From Spirochaetota bacterium (lineage in GTDB: Bacteria; Spirochaetota; UBA4802; UBA5550), in NCBI GenBank assembly GCA_022704585.1, contig JAKJGD010000098.1, forward strand, positions 1 to 7,190: a stretch of DNA of 7,190 nucleotides. Reading direction: 5' to 3'. Below the pieces are notes generated by a model. It ran no database searches and was not told the origin of the DNA. It saw nothing but the letters and a program-made list of their open reading frames with translations. Both the position numbers and the translations under genes were made by a program. Below, piece after piece: positions 1-5,462 of the stretch (position 1 is the first letter of the stretch; each line of letters opens with the position of its first letter).

Positions 1-751
1 TCCCGCCGAAATCGACGCTCTGCAGGTACCTCATGAAGTTCACGCTCGTCGTGTAGACGAGGACCGAGTAGTTCGCTTTTGCCTGGAAGAGCACCGCCAC
101 GTCGAGGCAGAAACCGATATAGAGCTCGTCAAGCACGTGGAACCGGTAACCAACCGGCAGGGAGATATAGTTCGTGTCGATGTTCGATTTGTCGACATAC
201 CGGGTCAGGGGAAGAAAGTAGACCTGCAGCGGCGTCAGGCCGGATAGCAGGATGCGCGAAAGAGAGACGTCGCCGATCTTGATCTGCACGCGGCGCTGCT
301 CGTAGAAGGCCCCCAGCGAGATGCAGTGGCGCTTGTGCGGAAAAAAGAGCGCCTCCAGCCCGCCGCGGAAACCGGCCATGAAAGATTGTTCTGCATACTT
401 GAACCGGTAGAGGCGGTCCCTTGAAGGGCGCGGTCCGAGTATCCCGTATCCTATGCCGCCTATGCTGAACCCCATTTTAAACGTGAATGGTTTTTTCTTC
501 TTCCGAACCGAAACGAATTCCTTTTTTTCCTGCTCGTCCCCGGCGTTCACGTCCGGGCTTTTAATCTCGCCGGATTCATTGGCGTCTGCGTCCGCCTGGG
601 GCATAATGCCGCTGTCGGCGTCCCGTTCCGCCCCCGCTGCGGAATCATTCGCCGCACCGCCGGCTTTCGATTCAGCGGCGGCATGGAGGAGCGGTCCGGC
701 GCACAGGAAGGCAAAAAGGGCCACAAAGCACATCAGTGTCGGTTTCTTCAT
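1..751 (-). CDS. Secreted, probably outer-membrane beta-barrel protein (partial, C-terminus beyond left edge)
   Basis: The frame is open for 250 codons from an ATG at 751 to the window edge, so the C-terminus is missing. Residues 1-24 look like a Sec signal peptide: MKK, a hydrophobic core, then LLHA followed by AAE, with likely cleavage near residue 24-26. Residues 27-82 form an Ala/Asp/Glu-rich low-complexity linker, and a basic patch (RKKKK, 83-87) precedes the folded part. From about 90 on, Gly/aromatic alternating stretches look like beta-strands (FKMGFSIGGIGYGI; FMAGFRGGLEALFF; ISLGAFYEQRRVQIKIG). The segment TNYISLPVGYRF ... LYIGFCLDVAVLF (193-222) resembles the strand pair of PorT/OMP beta-barrel families, where an 'NYLeiPl-Y-F' strand is followed by a Gly-rich one. 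The exact family and function are not recognised. A sigma-70-like promoter lies just upstream (780-809). The Shine-Dalgarno is weak (GGGAT before the ATG). Gene reality is well supported; the barrel call is inference. Confidence 0.72.
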   Translation of the reverse strand, partial: MKKPTLMCFVALFAFLCAGPLLHAAAESKAGGAANDSAAGAERDADSGIMPQADADANESGEIKSPDVNAGDEQEKKEFVSVRKKKKPFTFKMGFSIGGIGYGILGPRPSRDRLYRFKYAEQSFMAGFRGGLEALFFPHKRHCISLGAFYEQRRVQIKIGDVSLSRILLSGLTPLQVYFLPLTRYVDKSNIDTNYISLPVGYRFHVLDELYIGFCLDVAVLFQAKANYSVLVYTTSVNFMRYLQSVDFGG

Positions 752-779
752 ATCAATCCCGTGTAATAACTCACGCCAG

Positions 780-809
780 AAGATACCAAGCCGAGATAGT
801 GCGCGTCAA
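780..809 (-). promoter_or_regulatory. Candidate sigma-70-type promoter of the outer-membrane protein gene
   Basis: On the minus strand TTGACG (804-809; 5 of 6 match to TTGACA) and TATCTT (780-785; 4 of 6 match to TATAAT) are separated by 18 bases. Transcription would start near 773, giving a leader of about 20 bases before the ATG at 751. Position and orientation fit the gene. This is consensus matching by eye only. Confidence 0.5.
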
Positions 810-860
810 TTCATTTTTCAGGCCACGGCGCGGGGCCACGCCCCTTTTGGCATGGGATAA

Positions 861-895
861 AAAAAATTATGGACAGTTTTATCAAAAGATATAAA
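861..895 (+). promoter_or_regulatory. AT-rich promoter-like stretch upstream of hypB
   Basis: The stretch is markedly A/T-rich compared with the surrounding GC-rich DNA. It contains TGGACA (870-875; 5 of 6 match to TTGACA) and TATAAA (890-895; 5 of 6 match to TATAAT). The two boxes are only 14 bases apart, too close to pair as a standard promoter, so either TATAAA is used with a poor -35 or both matches are chance. The location 40 bases before the hypB start makes it the best available candidate. Confidence 0.3.
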
Positions 896-935
896 AAGGT
901 GAATTTGCCGGGTAAAAACATGGAAGGAGCGACAG

Positions 936-1607
936 ATGGAAATAAAAATACTACAGGACATACTGGAATCGAATAAAAACGCGGCCGCGGAGGTCAAGGA
1001 CCTTCTCAAACGTAAGAAGATATACATGATCGACATGATGAGCTCGCCCGGCTCGGGCAAGACGACGCTGAACGACAAGCTCATCGGCGCGCTGAAAAGC
1101 AAATACCGCATCGCCGTCATAGAGGGTGACATCAAGACCACCAAGGACGCGGAGCGGCTGGCCAAGCACAACATCCCGATATTCCAGATCGAAACCGACC
1201 GCTTCGGCGGCGACTGCCACCTTGAGAGCACCTGGGTGAAAAAGTGCCTGGAACAGTTCGACCTCGACAACCTCGACCTGGTCATCGTGGAGAACATCGG
1301 CAACCTGGTATGCCCGGCCGAGTTCCAGCTCGGCGACGACGAGAGAATGGTCATCCTGAGCGTGGCCGAGGGCGAAGACAAGCCGGCGAAGTACCCGCTC
1401 ATGTTCAACACCTCCGATACGATGGTGCTGAACAAGATCGACCTTCTCCCGTACCTTGATTACGACATGAACGAGCTGATGGGCAACCTCCGAAAGGTCA
1501 ACCCGAAGATCGGCATCTTTCAGGTCAGCGCAAAGACCGGCGAAGGCATGGAAGCGCTGCTCAAACACATCGGCGACCGCATCAACGCCAAGAAACAGGG
1601 CGCCTAG
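936..1607 (+). CDS. hypB: HypB-type nickel-binding GTPase, hydrogenase maturation
   Basis: A 223-residue SIMIBI-class GTPase. HypB inserts or hands on nickel during assembly of the [NiFe]-hydrogenase centre in the cytoplasm, normally with HypA. Visible motifs: P-loop SSPGSGKTT (36-44); EGD (63-65); ENIGNLVCP (119-127), the switch II/G3 region; NKID (166-169), giving guanine specificity; and SAKTG (198-202). The residues forming the G-domain metal site in HypB are present: Cys94-His95 in GGDCHLE and Cys126 in NLVCPAEF. LSVAEGEDKPAKYPLMF (141-157) is a family signature. The N-terminus is short and lacks both the CxxCGC high-affinity nickel motif of E. coli HypB and the His-rich stretch of others. 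The start is supported by AAGGAG at 924-929, six bases before the ATG. No hypA or other hydrogenase gene lies in the window, so the client enzyme (hydrogenase, or another nickel enzyme) is unknown. Confidence 0.95.
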   Translation: MEIKILQDILESNKNAAAEVKDLLKRKKIYMIDMMSSPGSGKTTLNDKLIGALKSKYRIAVIEGDIKTTKDAERLAKHNIPIFQIETDRFGGDCHLESTWVKKCLEQFDLDNLDLVIVENIGNLVCPAEFQLGDDERMVILSVAEGEDKPAKYPLMFNTSDTMVLNKIDLLPYLDYDMNELMGNLRKVNPKIGIFQVSAKTGEGMEALLKHIGDRINAKKQGA

Positions 1608-1623
1608 CCTGCATTTACGACCC

Positions 1624-1688
1624 GTGCCGCACCCCGGGGTGCGGCACCCGCCGGCACCTGCACCCGGCCGGCATCCCCGCATTTTTTT
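1624..1688 (+). terminator. Probable terminator region after hypB
   Basis: A perfect 24-base palindrome (arms GTGCCGCACCCC and its complement, 1624-1647) begins 17 bases after the hypB stop. A second, shorter inverted repeat, GCCGGC (1650-1655) with GCCGGC (1667-1672), follows, then a run of seven T at 1682-1688. The T-run is 9 bases beyond the second stem, not directly against it. The element is therefore not a textbook intrinsic terminator, though termination is its likeliest role. Confidence 0.55.
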
Positions 1689-1791
1689 AAACCGTCCCGT
1701 CAGTTTGTTATTGATTTCTCAGGCCGCTGTTTTTAACTTGTGTTCAACAATCTTGTCGATCACACGATGATCAGAGATCGGCAGTCGGCCC

Positions 1792-1825
1792 TGTGAACAG
1801 GCACAGAATGTTAGAAATGTTCACA
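1792..1825. promoter_or_regulatory. Inverted repeat in the leader of the acyl-CoA synthetase gene
   Basis: TGTGAACA (1792-1799) and its exact reverse complement TGTTCACA (1818-1825) are separated by 18 bases, about 50 bases before the start codon. A third TGTTCA lies at 1741-1746. A further small inverted repeat, GATCA (1758-1762) with TGATC (1768-1772), lies between them. It could be an operator for a fatty-acid-responsive repressor or an RNA hairpin in the leader. I cannot assign a regulator, and chance occurrence is possible. Confidence 0.3.
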
Positions 1826-1864
1826 TCATCCGCCCGCCGAATAACAAATATAAAATACTATAAT

Positions 1865-1869
1865 GGAGG
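1865..1869 (+). promoter_or_regulatory. Ribosome binding site fixing the acyl-CoA synthetase start
   Basis: GGAGG stands four bases before the ATG at 1874. An in-frame GTG at 1793 would add 27 residues, but it lacks a comparable site and its extra residues are not typical of the family. The ATG at 1874 is therefore preferred. Directly upstream, 1859-1864 reads TATAAT (see findings). Confidence 0.75.
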
Positions 1870-1873
1870 AACG

Positions 1874-3703
1874 ATGAGCAAACTCAGTCTAACCAACACC
1901 TCGTTACCGGCGGAATTTCAGAAGCAGGTCGCAAAATACGGCGACCGCGCCTGCGTCGCGTATCGGGACAATCAAAAGGGCCAGTATATCGACATATCCT
2001 GGAACGAAATGAACAAAATGGTACGCCAGCTCGGGTGCTTTCTTCTGTCCCTGGGAGTGAAGAAAGGGGACCGCGTCGCCCTCTTTTCCCAGAACAGGCC
2101 CGAATGGTGGATAGCGGACATGGCCATCCTGTCCGTGGGCGCGGCTAACGTGCCAATATATGCGACAAACTCGGCGGAGGAATCCCGATACATACTGCTC
2201 AACTCCGGCGCGAAAATATGCATCACCGGCACCAGGGATCACACCGACAAGATCCTTGAAGCCAAAAAGAAGGTCCCCGGTTTCAAGACCATCATCGCCA
2301 TCGACCAGGTGAAAGCCGACGGCAAAAAGGTCTTCAACTGGGCAGACGCCCTGAAAAAAGGAGACGCATACAAGAACAAGGCGGAGCTCGATAAAAGGAT
2401 CAAGGTGGTCAAGCCGCAGGACCTGGCCACCCTCATTTACACTTCCGGAACGACCGGGGATCCGAAGGGCGTCATGCTGACGCACGACAACTTCATTTCA
2501 GACGCGCGGCAGATCAACAACGACTTCAGTGATTACATCGACGACACGCACGTCCTCCTCTCCTTCCTTCCCCTCTCCCATTCGCTGGAGCGGACCGCCG
2601 GGTATTACTTTCCAATGCTCGCCGGGTGCAAGGTCGCCTTTGCCGAGGACTTCGGAAAGGTGGTCGACAACATGAAGGAGATCCGCCCCACGTTCATCAT
2701 CAGCGTGCCGCGGCTCTACGAAAAAATACATTCCGTGATCCTCTCCCGCCTGCCCGAGGCGTCGGCGATCAAGAGGGCCATGTTCGCCATGGCAGTCAGC
2801 ACGGCGAAAAAGAACCTCCCGTACGTCTGCCAGGACAAGCCGGCTCCGGGGCTGCTCGGCCTGAAGGTCAAGCTGTTCGACAAGCTGGTATTTGGCAAGT
2901 TCCGCGAGGGCCTTGGCATGGACCGCATGCAGTTCGCCGTGTCCGGCGGCGCTCCCCTGTCGGTTTCCGACGCCGAGTTCTTCATCGGCATGGGCATCAA
3001 GATACTCGAGGGCTTCGGCCTCACCGAGACCACGCCGGTCACCAATGTTAACCCGCCCTGGCACATCAAGGCCGGGACGGTGGGCCCGCCGCTCTCCGAG
3101 ACCAAGGTGAAGATATCCGACGAGGGCGAGTTATTGATCAAGGGGCCGCAGGTTATGAAGGGATACTACAAGAATCCGAAGGCGACCGCCGAGGTCTTCA
3201 CGAAGGACGGCTGGTTCCGCACCGGCGACCTGGCCCGCATCGACGAAGACGGGTACGTGGCCATAACCGGCCGCATCAAGGACATCATCGTTACCGCGGG
3301 CGGCAAGAACATATCGCCGCAGAACATCGAGAACGACCTGAAGTCGTCCAAGTACATCGAGCAGGTGGCCGTCATCGGCGACCGGCGCAAGTACCTGTCC
3401 GCTCTGATCATTCCCTCGTTCGAGAACCTCCAGAAGTTCGCAAAATCCAAGGGGTTATCCTTCTCGGGCAACAGCGACCTGGTCTCGAACAAGCAGGTCA
3501 ACGAGCTCATACAGGGCGAAATATCCCGCATCATGAAGAGCTACGCGCGGGTCGAGCAGATCCGTAAATTCACGCTGCTCGAAGCCGAGTGGACGCAGGA
3601 TACGGGCGAGATCACACCGTCACTGAAGGTGAAGCGGCGGGTAGTGGAAGACAAATACAGGAACGAGATCGAGTCGATGTACCCTGCGGGCGGCGCCGAC
3701 TGA
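1874..3703 (+). CDS. Long-chain fatty acyl-CoA synthetase (AMP-forming, FAA1/ACSL-like)
   Basis: A complete 609-residue ANL-superfamily enzyme, the usual length for the bacterial long-chain (COG1022-type) branch. It activates fatty acids with ATP to acyl-adenylate and then to acyl-CoA, feeding beta-oxidation or phospholipid synthesis; such enzymes act at the cytoplasmic face of the membrane. Motifs: P-loop YTSGTTGDPKG (189-199); LPLSHSLERTAGYY, typical of the long-chain branch; GFGLTETTP (380-388), contacting adenine; GWFRTGDLARIDEDGY (446-461), whose Asp452 binds the ribose hydroxyls; hinge/linker GRIKDIIVTAGGKNISP (466-482); and C-terminal ITPSLKVKRR with candidate catalytic Lys585 or Lys587. 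There is no signal peptide and no truncation. It is transcribed alone: hypB ends 266 bases upstream behind a terminator-like element, and a strong terminator follows. Chain-length preference cannot be read from the sequence. A medium-chain or very-long-chain relative is possible but less likely. Confidence 0.93.
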   Translation: MSKLSLTNTSLPAEFQKQVAKYGDRACVAYRDNQKGQYIDISWNEMNKMVRQLGCFLLSLGVKKGDRVALFSQNRPEWWIADMAILSVGAANVPIYATNSAEESRYILLNSGAKICITGTRDHTDKILEAKKKVPGFKTIIAIDQVKADGKKVFNWADALKKGDAYKNKAELDKRIKVVKPQDLATLIYTSGTTGDPKGVMLTHDNFISDARQINNDFSDYIDDTHVLLSFLPLSHSLERTAGYYFPMLAGCKVAFAEDFGKVVDNMKEIRPTFIISVPRLYEKIHSVILSRLPEASAIKRAMFAMAVSTAKKNLPYVCQDKPAPGLLGLKVKLFDKLVFGKFREGLGMDRMQFAVSGGAPLSVSDAEFFIGMGIKILEGFGLTETTPVTNVNPPWHIKAGTVGPPLSETKVKISDEGELLIKGPQVMKGYYKNPKATAEVFTKDGWFRTGDLARIDEDGYVAITGRIKDIIVTAGGKNISPQNIENDLKSSKYIEQVAVIGDRRKYLSALIIPSFENLQKFAKSKGLSFSGNSDLVSNKQVNELIQGEISRIMKSYARVEQIRKFTLLEAEWTQDTGEITPSLKVKRRVVEDKYRNEIESMYPAGGAD

Positions 3704-3725
3704 TCCGCGGCAGAATTCCATTAAC

Positions 3726-3758
3726 AAAAAAAGCGCCGGTGAAAACCGGCGCTTTTTT
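3726..3758. terminator. Bidirectional intrinsic terminator between convergent genes
   Basis: The stem GCGCCGGT / ACCGGCGC (3733-3740 and 3745-3752) closes a GAAA tetraloop on the plus strand. It is flanked by seven A (3726-3732) and six T (3753-3758), so it works as stem plus U-tract on either strand. It sits 22 bases after the acyl-CoA synthetase stop. It directly abuts the stop codon of the HD-GYP gene on the minus strand, which shares base 3758 with the tract. It should insulate the synthetase gene from the signalling operon. Confidence 0.93.
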
Positions 3759-4894
3759 CATGACCCTGATTTATAGACAGGAATCTTCCAGGAAAAACGG
3801 CCTGACCGGAACAGCCTCTCGCAGGCCTCGACCGCCTGTTCATCGTACCTCACGCCGCGGAACTTCATGATCTCATCGAGGGCAAGGTCAAGACCGGGCG
3901 CGTGCCGGTAGGGCCGCGGGGTCGCCATGGCCTCGACCACGTCCGCCACGCAGAGGATCTTCGCGCCAAGCGGGATATCCTCCCCCCTGAGACGCGAGGG
4001 ATACCCGCTGCCGTCCAGGCGCTCGTGGTGCATGAGCACGTACTGCGCGACCGGCCAGGGGAACTCGATGTCCTTCAATATCCGGAACCCGATGCCGGGG
4101 TGCGCCTTGATGACCGCGAACTCCTCGTCGGTCAGGATACCCGGCTTGGTCAGGAACTCGCTCGGCACGGAGATCTTCCCCAGGTCGTGCAGGTTGCCAG
4201 CCACCATGATCCCCTCCACCGTGAAATCGTCCAGCTCCATCTCGCGCGCTATGGCGCCGGCGAGAGTGGATACCCGCAGCTGGTGGCCCATCGTGTAGGC
4301 GTCCCTCTGCTCGAGGGCGTTCATGAGCGCCCCGACGGTCTGCGTGAACAGCCGCTTGCTCAGCTTGGTGCTCTCCTCGAGCTGGCCCGTACGTTCCTGC
4401 ACCTTGATTTCGAGGTCCTGGTTGAGCTTCCACAGCTCGTCACGGCTCGCGCGGAGGGCCCTGTTGGCGCTGTCCAGGTCGTCATTCTTGTCCACCAGCT
4501 GCTGCTGCAGAAGCTGGATCTCGTTTTTCTGCTGCTGGAGCGCCTGGCGGTAGAGGAGCTCGTTGGTGAGGTCGCGCACCACGATGATGCAGGTCCCGTC
4601 ATGCCGGCAGTTGTCGATAAAATACAGATTGTAAAAAATTTCCTCCACGACCGTGCGGTTGACGCTGATGATGCCGTACTCCCCGCGCTGGCCCTCCATG
4701 ATGCGGAGTATTGCCTCCTCGGAGCCGACGGTTTCCGGAAAGAGTTCCGTGAGATCGGACCAGCCGCTGACGGCGTCAGATCCTATAAATTCAAAAAAAC
4801 CGGGGCCTTCGAAGCGCACCTCGAAACGTGCGTTTACCTCCCCATGGAAAATGCGGAACCGGTTGAGGAGAATGTCATCTATATCATTTTTCAC
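3758..4894 (-). CDS. PAS-like / coiled-coil / HD-GYP phosphodiesterase (cyclic di-GMP)
   Basis: 378 residues from the GTG at 4894; no membrane segment or signal peptide is evident. Residues about 10-112 look like a divergent PAS-type sensor ending in VVRDLT. A Gln/Leu-rich coiled coil (about 113-190) follows, then an HD-GYP domain (about 190-365). Catalytic residues are intact: GHQLRV (His204), the HD pair in NLHDLGK (His236-Asp237), KAHPGIG (His265), HHERLDGSGYP (289-299) containing the GYP signature, and ADVVEAM...RPYR (Asp318). Proteins with this set normally hydrolyse c-di-GMP to pGpG or GMP. It is the last gene of the minus-strand operon and overlaps the GTPase gene by 11 bases, implying translational coupling. 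The frame is open further upstream, including a TTG at 4924. GTG 4894 is preferred because GAAGGGG lies five bases before it. Its sensor resembles the N-terminal part of the phosphatase encoded two genes upstream. Confidence 0.9.
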   Translation of the reverse strand: MKNDIDDILLNRFRIFHGEVNARFEVRFEGPGFFEFIGSDAVSGWSDLTELFPETVGSEEAILRIMEGQRGEYGIISVNRTVVEEIFYNLYFIDNCRHDGTCIIVVRDLTNELLYRQALQQQKNEIQLLQQQLVDKNDDLDSANRALRASRDELWKLNQDLEIKVQERTGQLEESTKLSKRLFTQTVGALMNALEQRDAYTMGHQLRVSTLAGAIAREMELDDFTVEGIMVAGNLHDLGKISVPSEFLTKPGILTDEEFAVIKAHPGIGFRILKDIEFPWPVAQYVLMHHERLDGSGYPSRLRGEDIPLGAKILCVADVVEAMATPRPYRHAPGLDLALDEIMKFRGVRYDEQAVEACERLFRSGRFSWKIPVYKSGS

Positions 4895-5414
4895 TCCCGC
4901 CCCTTCCCTCGATTTTTTTTGCAAGCGCGGTGAACATGCTTTCCACGTTCCTGCCGTCCAGGGCGCTGGTGGCGAACACCTCCGCCGTGCTCAATGCCCC
5001 GGTGGCTGGCAGGTGGCGCCGGGCAGCTTCAGTGCCCGCATCGGCGCCGATGAGATCGGTCTTGTTGACCGCGATCACATACCCGGAGCCGGGATTGATC
5101 TCCCTGAAAAGCGCAAGGTGCTTCTCCAGGGACGCGAGCGTATCCTTCCGCGAAATATCGCCAACGATGATCGCCCCGGAGGCGCCCCGCAGGTAATCAT
5201 GCGAGACCTGGGTGAAGAGGTCGGTGCCGGCGATGTCCCAGAGCAGGAGCATCGCCGTATCGGTCCCGCCCAGTTTAACTTCCTTCCTGCTCACCTTGAC
5301 GCCGATGGTGGTCAGATACGAATCGCTGAACGTATTATACACGAACCTCTGAACCAGGCTGGTTTTTCCCACGGCGAAGTCGCCGAGTATCGTTATTTTC
5401 CACTTGTATTCCAT
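4884..5414 (-). CDS. Ras/Rab-like small GTPase
   Basis: 176 residues, a single G domain of normal Ras-superfamily size. Motifs: G1 GDFAVGKTS (11-19); G2 Thr35/Thr36 in YLTTIGVK; G3 WDIAGTD (59-65); G4 NKTD (117-120); G5 TSA (149-151). TTIGV and WDxAG point to the Rab/Ras type rather than Era/EngA-type translation GTPases. The position equivalent to Ras Gln61 is Thr64, so intrinsic hydrolysis may be slow or may need a partner. There is no C-terminal prenylation Cys motif and no membrane segment, so it should be cytosolic. The ATG at 5414 has AAAGGCGG upstream. It lies 48 bases after the phosphatase gene and overlaps the HD-GYP gene by 11 bases. By analogy with bacterial MglA-type switches it may relay a signal or set localisation, but it is not a clear MglA and no MglB/roadblock partner is visible. 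The role is inference. Confidence 0.88.
   Translation of the reverse strand: MEYKWKITILGDFAVGKTSLVQRFVYNTFSDSYLTTIGVKVSRKEVKLGGTDTAMLLLWDIAGTDLFTQVSHDYLRGASGAIIVGDISRKDTLASLEKHLALFREINPGSGYVIAVNKTDLIGADAGTEAARRHLPATGALSTAEVFATSALDGRNVESMFTALAKKIEGRGGSEK
4900..4906 (-). promoter_or_regulatory. Ribosome binding site for the HD-GYP gene (inside the GTPase gene)
   Basis: On the minus strand GAAGGGG lies five bases before GTG 4894. It decides the start against the TTG at 4924, which begins an A-rich stretch with no clear ribosome binding site. It lies in the last codons of the GTPase gene, as expected for coupled translation. Confidence 0.6.
4913..4920 (-). other. A8 homopolymer near the end of the GTPase gene, possible slippage site
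   Basis: On the coding (minus) strand, eight consecutive A lie in the codons GCA AAA AAA ATC of the GTPase gene. Loss of one A, in DNA or in transcript, would move the reading frame into the HD-GYP frame. That frame is open here and continues through the whole downstream gene, giving a GTPase-HD-GYP fusion. The tract is seen; its use is speculative. Confidence 0.3.
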
Positions 5415-5462
5415 AATGCCGCCTTTATGCCGTGACCCCGGCGCCCATCTCCGTGCCCCGTG

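Noticed and set aside
676..751. Possible lipoprotein signal (Cys17 in FAFLC) in the outer-membrane protein
   Set aside because: The residue before the Cys is Leu, which fits a lipobox poorly, and a normal signal peptidase I site follows at residues 22-26.
832..848. Small hairpin GGGGC-CAC-GCCCC followed by TTTT before hypB
   Set aside because: Five base pairs with a three-base loop and only four T; no upstream plus-strand gene needs it, and evidence for an attenuator is lacking.
453..860. Plus-strand open frame of 135 codons across the outer-membrane protein start region
   Set aside because: The minus-strand frame here has a signal peptide, promoter and barrel-like strands; the plus frame has none of these and runs through the intergenic region.
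951..1682. Minus-strand open frame of 243 codons opposite hypB
   Set aside because: It mirrors the hypB codons, shows no domain or ribosome binding site, and extends through the terminator palindrome.
1793..1873. Upstream GTG start adding 27 residues to the acyl-CoA synthetase
   Set aside because: It has no good ribosome binding site, overlaps the inverted repeat, and the ATG at 1874 has a clear GGAGG.
3902..4933. Plus-strand open frame of 343 codons opposite the HD-GYP gene
   Set aside because: It is antisense to a gene with intact HD-GYP catalytic motifs, its translation shows no recognisable domain, and long shadow frames are expected in GC-rich DNA.
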